NCBI RefSeq assembly: GCF_964355755.1
Contig: NC_092672.1
Span: 17,544,501-17,608,500 of the forward strand
Reading direction: 5' to 3'
Source of the DNA: Antedon mediterranea
Lineage: Eukaryota > Echinodermata > Crinoidea > Comatulida > Antedonidae
DNA: 64,000 bases
A program made the translations under genes and the position numbers. Positions 1 to 9,483 of the stretch are shown here, piece after piece. The first letter of the stretch is position 1, and the number at the start of each line of letters is the position of its first letter. Below the pieces are notes generated by a model, which did not search any database, had not been told where the DNA came from, and saw only the letters and a list, made by a program, of their open reading frames with translations.

Positions 1-78
1 TGCTGAATCGTCTCAGGGCCGAATCGTCCCGGGCCAAATAGTCCCGGGCCGAATCGTACCAGGGCCGAATCGTCCCGT
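1..78. repeat. Short tandem repeat, gaatcgtccc unit
   Basis: About five imperfect copies of a 15-16 bp unit, gggccgaatcgtccc, at the window edge. Two more copies of the core gaatcgtccc lie at 15030-15057, at the other end of the retroelement block. The left limit is cut by the window. No coding potential seen. Confidence 0.75.
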
Positions 79-149
79 TACCTGTCTATTCTAGTAGTAG
101 TGGGTGTGTGTGACGTGTGTGTGTATTATGGATGACACAGTTCGAGTAA

Positions 150-365
150 CAAGTCAGCAAAATTAAACAATTAAATTACACAAAAATACATTTTTTATTC
201 TCGTGGGTCTAATCTTTCCATCTCATGTGTTCATATACGCGCATTTTAAAAGTTCCTTTGAGTAATATATATATAAATGCATATTGTTTGATAATAAAAT
301 AGCAGAATTAAAAAATTACAGTACACAAATTATACACATTCTTTATTCTCGTGGGTCTGAGCTTT
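150..365. repeat. Pair of ~65 bp direct repeats
   Basis: Two similar stretches, about 150-215 and 296-362, share the string ttattctcgtgggtct and their AT-rich lead-ins. Nothing else is recognisable in the first kilobase. The short reading frames here (386-595, 857-1117) show no known domain. Confidence 0.6.
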
Positions 366-655
366 CGTTGGGCTATTTCCAATTACTACTTAGTTGAATG
401 TGTCTTGCCTAGCTGTCGATTAGCCTCGACACATTTTGCATAGTGGTGTGTTAAATGAAGAAGAGTGCGCGAAGGCAAGCACGTGAATTGACCTAGAATC
501 CTAGGCCTAGAAAGAATCGTATCGCAGTTGTAATCACTTGTTGCTATACGCTTGGGTGCACACGGAACAAGAAATTTAACTGATGAATTATTCATTCATA
601 GTTTATTTTGTGACGTTTCATGAGGGGTCCCCAACTTATGTATGAAAAAAAAATC

Positions 656-711
656 GCCAGCGGCCATGGTATGTGAGTCAACCCAGATAGGGGGCGCTAG
701 ACTGGCGTAAT
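656..711. repeat. Left copy of 46-bp direct repeat flanking the gypsy block
   Basis: The stretch ggccatggtatgtgagtc through agggggcgctagactggcg recurs at 5702-5750 with two differences in 46 bases. The two copies stand in the same orientation outside the gypsy coding region and could be LTR ends or a shared dispersed repeat. The sequence beyond the 46 bases does not match, so a complete LTR pair is not shown. Confidence 0.65.
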
Positions 712-1075
712 CATTTTTTTTTTCTCTTCTCATAAAACAAAAACAAAAGTCAAAAACAAAACAAAGAAAGCAAAAGCACTCAAAATCTAAATTGAATGGT
801 CGAAACTTATATTACGTATGAAACATTATAAATCAAGAACGTAGTCAGAGAGATGACTAGGAAATCTGCGTGAACGTGTGGATGTGCGATGAGACAACTG
901 TGCTGGAACTTCCATTGGTGATTCTTCCGGGGTGCGTAATTTTTTTTCCAGGACGAACGTGGGCAGAAATCATGAATAATTCATGAATAATTATGACATA
1001 ATAGGGAACATTATAGAGATTTACAGTAAAACACTCTGATTTCTTTACACGATAAGTAGCGCTTCTCAATCGTGA

Positions 1076-1780
1076 GTGAGTAAACTTTCGGACGTTGCAC
1101 CACTTTCCATCTACCATCTACACTTTCCACTACTACTTTTAAAAGACTACTTATCATTTCGCCAACAATATACATCAATAAACTCAACCAATTCTCAACT
1201 CTTGCATGTTACCTGTGGTGTACCACAAGGGTCAATCCTTGGCCCACTACTCTTTTTAATTTACGTTAATGATCTTCCAAATGTTTCAAAATTAATTAAT
1301 TTTATCTTATTTGCAGATGACACAAATGTTATTATTTCTCACGAAAACAAAAATAATCTTGTATCTATAATTAATAATGAACTTAACAAAGTGTCTCTTT
1401 GGTTTAAAGCAAATAAGTTATCACTGAATATTTCAAAAACAAATTATATTTATTTTAATATTAATTTAAAACAAAATACAAACAAACACTTATTTCAAAC
1501 TATTTAGAACATTAGTAATTCACAATTGCCTTAAGACTGTTTTTTTTTCTTTTTTTGTGCCTTTTTGTTTAATTTTATTTGTAAATTTGACGAAAGAAAG
1601 AAGTTTGTTTTTGTTCTCTCACTTAAATTAAATAATTAAATATATTACTTATCTGGAGGACCAAACTTAAAGCCTTGGCTTAATGCGTCCTCCTCACACA
1701 ATTGTATTTATTAATTTATGTTTCTGTTCATATTGTATTGTATTGTATTGTGTGAAACAATAAACTTGAAACTTGAAACT
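1076..1780 (+). pseudogene. Non-LTR retrotransposon fragment (reverse transcriptase plus 3' end)
   Basis: The open frame 1076-1507 carries reverse transcriptase motif B (CGVPQGSILGPLLF), the NDLPN block and motif C (FADDTNVII), then ends where the rest of the domain should continue. The 3' tail (1510-1780) is T-rich and ends in tattg repeats followed by three cttgaaa units, a LINE-type microsatellite tail. The fragment lacks the endonuclease, the RT fingers and the C-terminal region, so it is 5'-truncated and internally deleted. Its tail abuts the degraded 3' end of the gypsy element. The clade (Jockey or CR1-like) is not certain from this short piece. Confidence 0.85.
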
Positions 1781-1784
1781 TGAT

Positions 1785-2639
1785 CTACAGAAACAACGAG
1801 ATAGCGATCTCGTGCACAGGTCTTGCGCTCTGTCCACAGGTATAGACTAAATCACCAACCGTAATAGAAACGTTAGGCGCGACGGGTGCCTTAGAATTTT
1901 CGCTGTGCGCGTGATTAGAGGCTCTGAGGTGCTGTTGGCTGATAATCAACTTGCGGTCAGAAATAGGGATTTGGTCATGAGTGAACTGATCTCGCTGTGT
2001 CGCGAGACGACAATCCTCGTGTTCGGATACGGGAGTTAAGACGAGATGTGGCGACAGCAAGCACTGTCGGTGAGATGGGACCGCCACCTGGCCCTTGCCG
2101 AAGTAACTCTTCTGACAATTCGCGTACAGCTTTCTCTCCAACCGGGTTTTTGTTGATGCTCTTTACTCTGCCTTCAGTAAGACGGGATCGTGGACGAGTG
2201 CCATGAAGCCCGGGGCAGGGTCTGTGCGGATGGTTGCTGAGGGGCCCTCCACGGGGCACATGCCAATGCATAAGCGAATTAAGATATCACGAAGAGTGTC
2301 GTGCTTCTCATCGCTGATTAAACACGAAAGGGTGTAAGACGTCACCGTCTCTCTGACAACAAGAAGTTGACGCTCGCCTTTTAGGACATCGGCGGCAAAG
2401 GTGACTCCGAGCTTCGACGGAGGATCATCAGTGGACTGTTCAATTGCGATGGTGGGTACAGTACGGATCGAGGCACAGTGATGACACGATTCTGACACCT
2501 GATCGATGGTTTTGTCCAAGTCAAGCGCAAAGAAGTGGCGGCGAATGGATAACTTAAGTTGGTGACTAGTTGGGTGATCTAGCCGGACGTGAAGTGATGT
2601 CAACATTCCTTTTATACATGGCGAGGGACAATGATACAT
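1785..2639 (-). pseudogene. gypsy integrase, frameshifted
   Basis: The N-terminal HHCC zinc-binding module is visible (RLDHPTSHQL, then CHHC) in frame 2639-2163. The core follows with FAADVLKG as the first Asp region and IRTDPAPGF as the second. The frame then shifts into 2271-1975 (NKNPVGEKAV, plausible Glu helix) and again into 2141-1785 (DRKLIISQQH, then VSITVGDLVY), which is the C-terminal chromatin/DNA-binding part. A last frame change near 1830 precedes the truncation by the LINE tail. Confidence 0.85.
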
Positions 2640-3828
2640 TCATGCTTAAGTGAGAGTGGTTCAGTGCGGTTGACTACAAAGAGACCATCTCTTCCAATGC
2701 AACAACAGTTAAGGTACCGTTTAATGTCCCTGACATTGGTTAACTTTTTAGATGGACGCGTTCCTTGAATAAGATGAGCTTTTACACGCCTAAGGTCTGG
2801 ACACTCGGATTGGATGGCTAGCCAAGCTGGCCGACTGGTGAACGGGAGTTTGGCGTCTCCAGTAATGAAATTACGTATCGATGAACGTAGTACCGTTGAC
2901 TCTATCGCGCCGTTGACAAATGAGCAAACCTGACAGTTGTCAACTGAGCATGGTGGAGCGTTGCGACTAGCAAAGTCGGATGGGACGTTGGCTGAGCCTG
3001 CTAGGTGCCGAATAGAAATCTGGTGCCTGCTAGCGGTGGACAGGAAGGTGGACACACGGGCACTGACTGAGAATTCTCCTCTGCATAGCTTTTCCAGCGC
3101 TTGGACGCATGGCTTACTGTCAGTTAGGACACATGTGTTATGTCGAGACTGGATGATAAAAGGACTAAAATGTTTAACGGCTGCCCCAATAGCCAAAGCT
3201 TCGATGGACAAATCACCGTTTTGCTAGCAGATAATCGCAGACCACACTTGTAAATGCATACGAGTAGACGCCGCCAATTGTAAATTAACTCCTCTAAACT
3301 GTCCCCTCCACAATAAAGGTCATCCGCAAGCTTTGCTACTACTCCCTCCTTAATCAAATCCCCCAGTACCCGACAAGTCAGCTCTTCGAGGACGGTCTCT
3401 GAACCAGGCATACCCATGGCACACTGGGCATAAACTCTGACACCTCGAAATGGTGTGGCAACGCCGCAGTACTTCATAGAAGCGCGAGACAAAGGAATCT
3501 GGTAAAAGGCCTTTGTGAGGTCAGTAGTGATTAAGTGCTTCCATTTTGCGATGTTACGTAGAACGGAGTTGACATCCGGCATAAGGGAGGGTTGGAGTTT
3601 CGCATATCGTCCGACCTCGGCGAATGCTGTAACACGACGGTAACCACCACTCTCTTTTTTGACAAGGAAAGGTGGGTTAAGATATTCGACGTAGACACCG
3701 ACGTCCTCGGGGCGAAGAAATACTCCCACTTTCTCAAGCTCGTCAAATTTGTTCTGTAGCTCAACCAGTTTATCTCTGGAGTACTGAGGAACTCGACCCT
3801 TCTTCTGATTAGGCAGTACAGGTCCCAT
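2612..3828 (-). pseudogene. gypsy reverse transcriptase and RNase H
   Basis: Frame 3828-3124 holds RT fingers and palm: motif [12 protein letters not shown], the block [12 protein letters not shown], and motif C in the form [10 protein letters not shown]. The usual Tyr of YxDD is Leu here, a variant I associate with this group of elements. A frame change near 3210-3240 leads into 3211-2612, where [10 protein letters not shown] and [14 protein letters not shown] fit the RNase H active-site region of gypsy elements. The connection domain is damaged at the frame change. Confidence 0.88.
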
Positions 3829-3864
3829 GTTAACAACAGCCTGGAATGGGCCAACAGAGCCGTT

Positions 3865-4740
3865 TTAGGCTTTAATCATAGGATCGAAAACAACATCGTA
3901 TTCAGTAAGAATGGATTGGAATTGGGATTTCACATTCTGTGGGAGGATATGGTCTGGATCTAGCTTGACATAATCAGAAAACGCGACAGAGGAAGGAGGC
4001 TTACAGGGCTTAGATGGCGACTTTTGGGGAATATCGTTTTTGGTCGACAGTGGCACAAAGGTTGGTCGGACTTGGCAAAAATGTTCGTGTCGTTTAATAA
4101 CCTGAGGTGTGTCGGTGGAGTTTGGGATACATACCCTTCCGGCAACACTAGAGACCAAGTCAAAATTTGGCCAGGTTCGAGGAAACGTACCCTTACTATG
4201 TGGTTCGAGAGCAAACACGTCATCTTGAATGGCTACCGCGATAAATTCTCCTGGCCATATAGTGGTCTCCCCTTCAGCAGGAGCACGAAGCACACACGCA
4301 CGACGAACCGTGTTATGGTGAAGGCCCTGTACCTGGGAACCATAGATGTACGTAGTACCACCACGCAATTTAATTTCCCGCTTCGCGGGTCGGAGGACGA
4401 TATCATTTAAAGGAGTTCCGGTATAAATGTCGACGTCAAGTTTTTCGACAACGAGACCCTCAAATTTGAATTCCCTGTCGTCCCTTGTGAGAATAATTGT
4501 TGTTTCGCCTACGACCGAAAGTGGGGAAGATCCGTCAACCTGATGGGCAGACTGAGAGCTACTTTTAATGGTGGCGCCAAGGGCAGTGGCAGCATTAAAG
4601 GCAATCATGTTTCCTGTAGCCCCACTGTAGAGTGTGATTCTGGCTGTGTGGTGTTAGTGAAATGTGTCAAGGTATAAGGACTTGCGAACTTGGACTCGTA
4701 AAGCTGTCGACGGTGCACTATTATCACCAGGCTCATCCCG
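3865..4740 (-). pseudogene. gypsy aspartic protease region, catalytic Asp lost
   Basis: The retropepsin active-site region reads LYSGATGN; the position that should be the catalytic Asp of D-S/T-G-A is Tyr (codon at 4629-4627). An in-frame TAA lies 27 bases upstream (4656-4654). The open part downstream starts MIAFNAATALGA and runs to 3865 toward the reverse transcriptase. The catalytic change and the stop mean this copy cannot make a working protease. The identification rests on position between gag and RT and on the SGAT motif. Confidence 0.8.
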
Positions 4741-5459
4741 AGGTGTTATCATCATCGATGATGCCAACGATTTGTCGGGCCTTAGTCATGTATTTCCTGT
4801 CTGACTCGGGCAAATGAGGGCATTCACTGAGGAAATGCTTGTCGTCCGATCGGCCGCTCTGTTTACAGACAGGACAGGACTTGTGTTGGGAAAACTGTGG
4901 TCGGAAGAATGACTGCCGAGGATTGGAATTTCGACGTGAATCAGTGGAGCGGGGTGTGAAAGCTGAAGGAGAGCGAAATGTGGATGACGGAAATACATGC
5001 GCATCATCCGCAGTTCGTAACTCTTCTAAGAGAGAGTATAAAGCCTGAGAAATCTCCGGTTTCACTGACGCCAGAGTTCGAGTGCGGAGCTCAGTGCCAT
5101 ACCTTTGCTTTACTAACTTAGGAAGGCCTTTGTGGATGAGAGAGATTAGAGAGGAAATTGTAGGGCAAATTAGCGATCTGACCGAGCATGAGTTCAAGGA
5201 TAGTGAGTTTTTGTTGGGCGGTATGACGACGTGCAACAGGTACCTCCTCATTGTCGTTTTTGGTTTTGGGACGCCAAACAGAACCATCTAGGAGAAATGG
5301 GGCAACATTTGCATCAAGTGAGAGTGTGTAGATAGGGTTTTGCTTCCAGTTTTCGAAGGTATTTATAGTTTCATTTCTGGTTAAGCACCATTGCTTGGGT
5401 GCTCTAGTACCGGCCATGGTAAGAAATGTATACAGAAGTCTAGGTGTTGTCAGTCGCAC
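4733..5459 (-). pseudogene. gypsy gag-like region with zinc knuckle
   Basis: Gag is split into two frames. The N-terminal part (5459-5118; a likely true start is the second Met at 5417, MAGTRAPKQW) is followed by a frame change near 5140 into the part ending at 4733. The C-terminal part has the block VKQRYGTELRTRTLASVKPE, which I associate with gag of invertebrate gypsy elements, then a Cys/His knuckle CPVCKQSGRSDDKHFLSEC. Its spacing is CX2CX9HX4C, longer than the usual CX2CX4HX4C. The protease frame follows in the +1 register around 4740. Role: capsid and nucleic-acid binding in retrotransposon particles. Confidence 0.8.
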
Positions 5460-5698
5460 GTGTGAAAGCGTAGAGTATGTGATGATATGCTAGCTCGATT
5501 TGTTGGGCTAGGCCTACTAGATTGGGTAGGCTACTCACAAGTACTAAGTCGACTAATGGTGGATGGGCTCGTAATCGTATAGCTGCCACCATGCCAGTAA
5601 GGCAAAAGGCACACCACAATAAAGACGACCGGACACGTAGGACTCAAGTAGAATAAGATCTTTATTCGTCAAAACCAAATATCACAATAACATAACAA

Positions 5699-5755
5699 CC
5701 AGCAGCCATGGTATGTGAGTCAACCCAGATAGGGGGCGCTAAACTGGCGCAGAGT
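5699..5755. repeat. Right copy of 46-bp direct repeat
   Basis: Same sequence as 656-711 with two mismatches (gccatggtatgtgagtcaac to gggggcgctaaactggcg). It lies between the gypsy 5' region and the first recognisable BEL/Pao coding sequence. Confidence 0.65.
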
Positions 5756-5766
5756 TTCTAAGTGAG

Positions 5767-6105
5767 ATGGCTTACATCCAACGTGATCCTGATGTCCCAA
5801 GAGGAACTGTTGATGAGTTCAAAACTGATACACCGGGAAACTACCGTACACTGACCGGTTACCGTTCTAAGGTCACGCAACGTTCAACCGTAAATGTGAG
5901 AATGACTGAGGTGAATAAATCTGAAGGGATGTGTCCGCTACAAGATGGTCAGCATCCGTTGGTAGACTGTAGAAACTTTCTAGCCAAGACTTATGCTGCT
6001 AAGAAGTTAAATTATGTTTCCGATGTCTCTCTCTATTTGTGATAGAAATGTCAGGTGTGGAGAATGCGGTAGTGATCGTCACTCGACTGTATTCCATGGT
6101 GACCG
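5767..6105 (+). pseudogene. BEL/Pao gag zinc-binding region
   Basis: The open frame 5767-6042 ends with MCPLQDGQHPLVDCRNF, and the next bases, one frame away, read RCGECGSDRHSTVFHGD. Two adjacent Cys/His clusters of this kind stand at the end of gag just before protease in BEL/Pao elements. A purine-rich run with repeated ggcggg and gcagaaggcgaa blocks (6110-6235) follows and looks like local tandem expansion. Confidence 0.7.
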
Positions 6106-6419
6106 TCCGCAGAAGGCGAATGGCGGGTAAAGTAAAAGTAGAGCAAAAGGCGGGGAGCAAATGGAAGTAAAGCAGAAAGTAAATGGCGGGGAGCAGGTGA
6201 AAGAGTCGCAGAAGGCGAAAGAGACAAAGTAGTAAGTACTACATGTACGGATGTCTGCGGTGGAATTGGGCTGAGCCGATCGTGTGCTAAAATTTGTTTA
6301 GCAAAAATATATTTAGACGACCATCAACACTTTCATAAAAACTTGCATTATACTAGACGACTAAAGCAATTGCTCGTTGGCCAAGAGAGCAGCTGAAGTT
6401 CAAGGCCGAAAACTGGAGA

Positions 6420-7612
6420 AGCTGATAATTGAGTCCATGGGTGGCAAAGCAAGAATAGCAGCCCCATCGCTACTTAAATGTAATGACATACCTGGGAACC
6501 AGCAATTTTCCCCACTTGAAGAATATTGCGGACCAGATACCACCCTTGGATGAAAATTCGAATACAGTACCGTAAAACCTCAAAAAAAGCTCATGGGCTT
6601 CTTCTTTTTTAGTACTCTTGGGTGGGCTTCTTTTCGAGATGGGCTTCTTTTCGAGAGTACTTTTGTAAACTGTAGAGGGGGGCTTCTTGTCGAAATGAAT
6701 GCTGTAAATTTTGTGAATTTCTACTACAATAATATGACTTTTGAGACATTTTTTCAACCATGAAATTAATGTTTAATACACCAATTAAAAAACAAAATAA
6801 AAACCAAAAAAACAGTCCTATGATTCACCGTCAAATACAATCATTTCGTTATCATCGTCGTCATCATCATCCACAATGGAATATTCAAGAGTGTCGTCTG
6901 TCGATGATGGCATCTCATATCCAACCAACCCTTCGACGTTTACTTCTTTGTTTTCAGAACCATCAAGGACTACATTTATCCCACACTTTCTGAACGACCG
7001 AATTTGCAGCGATGGATTTGTGTTCATCATGTACCAGGCATTGCCAACCCACTTTGTTATAAGAATTCGCCTATCGCTTGCGCAATCTTACCCATCACAT
7101 AATCATCGGGGTTATCATTGATATGTTTTTCAAACTCCTCTTTTATCGAATTCTTAAATGGTTTGTTGAATACAACATAGAGGGGCTGTACTCTGCTGGT
7201 ACAACCAGGGGGTACGTTGACCAGCACAGTGTGTGCGGCCAAAAGCTCTTTACCTGTGTCTGTTTGCTGTGCTTTATGCACATCTGTTAATACATATACT
7301 ATAGTAGTCTATCTCGAAAAAAGCCTATACTATCTTGAAAAGAAGCCCAGGGGGCTTCATTTTAAGATGGGCTTCTTTTCGAGAGTACATTTGCAAACTG
7401 TATAGGGGGCTTCTTTTTGAGATGGGCTTCTTTTCGAGGTTTAAGCCCATAGGCTTCTTTTCGAGGTTTTACGAGTATTACCATACTGCTGGGCTGAGAT
7501 GCTGCTCAAGCCCATAAAGTCCCAGAAGTACGCAATGGACCTAATCACTCTCCATGGGGCCAACAACTTGATCTAAGCTGGATGGTTATTGGCGACGTCT
7601 GCTTAGGTCCTG
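6420..7612 (+). pseudogene. BEL/Pao A17-type protease, split by a DNA transposon
   Basis: Left of the insertion the frames read GGKARIAAPSLLKCNDIPGN, then ADQIPPLDENSNTV up to the TA at 6568. Right of it (7478 on) they read ILLG, a stop, DAAQAHKVPEV and QQLDLSWMVIGDVCLG. These are blocks I recognise from the A17 peptidase region of BEL/Pao. The stop (TGA) sits where an Arg would be expected. After GPAKR the sequence jumps to integrase. Confidence 0.75.
6568..7477 (-). mobile_element. Tigger/pogo-like DNA transposon, deleted copy with TA target duplication
   Basis: The outer ends are inverted repeats: ccgtaaaacctcaaaaaaag on the left and, reversed, ctcgtaaaacctcgaaaaga on the right. Both are flanked by TA (6568-6569, 7476-7477), the target duplication of pogo/Tc1-type elements. 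Inside each end, gggcttcttttcgag is repeated several times. Minus-strand frames 7281-7057 and 7030-6818 encode only the C-terminal part of a DDE transposase ([13 protein letters not shown], then [19 protein letters not shown] and an Asp-run tail). The third catalytic Asp is Tyr (QPLYVVF). Length is about 906 bp. Confidence 0.88.
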
Positions 7613-8309
7613 CGAAACGGTCAGATTGTGGGACAAATTGTGTTGGTGCATGCAATATCTTGGGAGAAAATATTCATAAAGAAGGACAAGATAAAATTAA
7701 ACACTATCTATTGACCCGTGAATGTGAGTGGGTGTTCAACCCGCCTCATGTAACTCATATGGAAGGAAGTTGGGAACGTATGATTGGAGTAGCAAGGAAG
7801 ATTTGGGATGTTTAGAGATCTTGGAAAAACCAAGCTAACCCACGGAGTCCTGGTAACACTAATGGCAGAAGTATCGGGAATTATTAATGCACGTCCCTTA
7901 GTAGAAGTCTCTACTGATCCTGAATCACCACAAATAATATCACCAAAAATGTCTACTCACTCAAAAGTCTCAACAATTCTTAGCACCTCCTGGTGCGTTT
8001 TTTAATGCTGATTTGTACGGTACAGCACTTAGCTAACACATTTTGGTCAAATGAAAAAGAGACTACATCCCTACACTTCAGAACAGAAGCAGGTGGCCAC
8101 AGGAAAAGATGAATATAAGAGATATTGTTCTTTTAAAGGAGAAAGACATTGTCAGAAATAATTGGCTTATGGGACGAATCGTTAAAGAAATTGGATCAGG
8201 ATCAGACGGACGAGTTAGGAGAGTAGAAGTGACTGTTTATAGAGGTGGAGAACTGAAAACCTTTGCAAGACCTATCAGTGAATTGGTGCTGATAATGGCG
8301 ACTAGTTAA
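7613..8309 (+). pseudogene. BEL/Pao integrase and C-terminal domain
   Basis: SDCGTNCVGA is the second-Asp block of the BEL integrase core, and FNPPHVTHMEGSWERMIGVA carries the Glu block (E of SWERM). The frame then shifts into 7808-8005 (MAEVSGIINARPLVEVSTDP) and, after a damaged stretch, into 8109-8309, which holds the C-terminal fold (MNIRDIVLLKEKD, GRVRRVEVTVYRGGELKTF). The N-terminal zinc domain and first catalytic Asp are missing because of the deletion upstream. Confidence 0.9.
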
Positions 8310-8406
8310 GAGTTACATTGAACATTATTATTATAATATTTTGTCATATTCTTTTGTTATTTTTGATATACTGTAAATGGTATCCTTTAGATAACAGAGG
8401 GGAGTG

Positions 8407-8650
8407 TGTTGATCCTACTTTTAGTTGCATCATGCCTTTCCGAGAGAGGGCGTATGTAATTAGTTTCGCTTTGACGACATGTGTTCTAGAGTTCGGCTTC
8501 TAAATGTCTGCCGAGATCGTGTGTAATTTTCTAATCTACATAGGTAGTCTTATTTACCAAATCGCTAAAAGTCTTGACACAAGTACCGATAAATCTGTAC
8601 ATCTTAGCCTATCAATTATGATAAGATAAAAATATGCATTGTCGACTTCA
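8407..8650 (+). repeat. Probable 3' LTR of the BEL/Pao element
   Basis: It starts TGTTGATCC directly after a purine-rich tract, which is the expected layout at the 3' LTR of a BEL/Pao element. No intact 5' LTR was found to confirm it and the right boundary is approximate. Confidence 0.45.
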
Positions 8651-8795
8651 CCGACATTGGTATGATTAAATGCAAAAGATTTTTCAGCTATCGAATACGA
8701 ATGTTCTGATGTTTTTAATCAACCCAATTCTAACCTTCAAGATCCTTTTGATAACATCATAACACCATTATTCCAGTATGGGTATATTCACCATC

Positions 8796-9483
8796 ATCAG
8801 ATTCGATGATAAAACAGTTTAAACCAAAACGACTTAGCAGGTAAACAAATCTGAACGTAATCTGTCAGACAATGAGAGGCGCGAAAATTGATGACATTGC
8901 ACACAAGGCAGCAGTACTGTCAACAGAACATAATGTGGATAGAATTATTCTACACGCGGGAACTAATAACTCCTCAGATGACCCAGCCACTATTGCAGTA
9001 AAAATATCATCTCTCGGAGAATCTTTACAACCGAGAAGAGTAACAATCTCCTCGATAATTCATCGAAAACATGAATCTCTTACAGAATCTAAGCGTATAA
9101 ACGATGCCAATGACAAGATACGAGCAGTTGCTAGACAGCGAAATTGGGGCTTTATTGACAATAGTTGTATCATGTCAAAACACCTGTCTTCGGATGGAAC
9201 TCACCTAAACCAAATTGGAGTTGGGTCATTTGCCAAAAATGTTATAAACCACATAAATGGAAATTCGTGCGACGAATCTTTGTCTGTACCTGTGCCTGAC
9301 ATACACAAGCCACAGTCGTCGATTTTTCATCGTGCGAATATGTATCAACGACAAACGGAAGCAAATCGTCCATTGGAGAATCATAAATTTCTACAAATAA
9401 AACCCCACAGAGACCAAATACACCAAGAGTGGAGCCAGTACCTGGACACAGTCCGCCGACTGCAAAAGGACACAGCGCCATAA
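8796..9483 (+). pseudogene. LINE ORF1 with SGNH/GDSL esterase domain
   Basis: The main open part is 8872-9483. HAGTNNSSDD is SGNH block III (Gly and Asn of the oxyanion hole) and SDGTHLNQIG is block V with the Asp and His of the catalytic triad. In the same frame upstream, SDSMIK at 8797-8814 matches block I (GDS) with the catalytic Ser kept and the Gly changed to Ser, followed by a stop at 8842-8844. Such esterase domains are known in ORF1 of CR1-group LINEs. The end of the frame (EWSQYLDTVRRLQK) partly recurs in another frame 140 bp downstream. Confidence 0.85.

Larger units (their letters stand above)
1785..5460 (-). mobile_element. Ty3/gypsy LTR retrotransposon, decayed
   Basis: Reading the minus strand, the order is gag, protease, reverse transcriptase, RNase H, integrase, which is the Ty3/gypsy order (Copia places integrase first). 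At least five frame changes and two in-frame stops break the frames, so it cannot be active. The 3' (left) end is cut at 1780 by a LINE tail. A possible polyadenylation signal on the minus strand (tttatt on plus, 5662-5667) and a 46-bp repeat at 5702-5750 suggest that LTR sequence lies around 5500-5755, but LTR limits cannot be set. Confidence 0.9.
5767..8650 (+). mobile_element. BEL/Pao LTR retrotransposon, internally deleted
   Basis: Plus-strand remains appear in BEL/Pao order: gag Cys/His region (5767-6105), A17-type protease (6420-6568 and 7478-7612), integrase (7613-8005), integrase C-terminal domain (8109-8309), a purine-rich tract (agaggggagtg, to 8406), then a likely 3' LTR beginning TGTTGATCC at 8407. 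Reverse transcriptase and RNase H are absent: the protease runs straight into the integrase. A Tigger-like transposon is inserted in the protease. The right LTR limit (near 8600-8650) is a guess. Confidence 0.88.

Noticed and set aside
1076-1507. A host gene exon with RT motif
   Set aside because: It ends in a LINE-type tail and lacks flanking exons; it is a truncated LINE.
6240-6360. Similarity of atgtctgc and gatcgtgtg blocks to the BEL LTR at 8495-8650
   Set aside because: Only short shared words, no continuous alignment, and the position (between gag and protease) makes no sense for an LTR.
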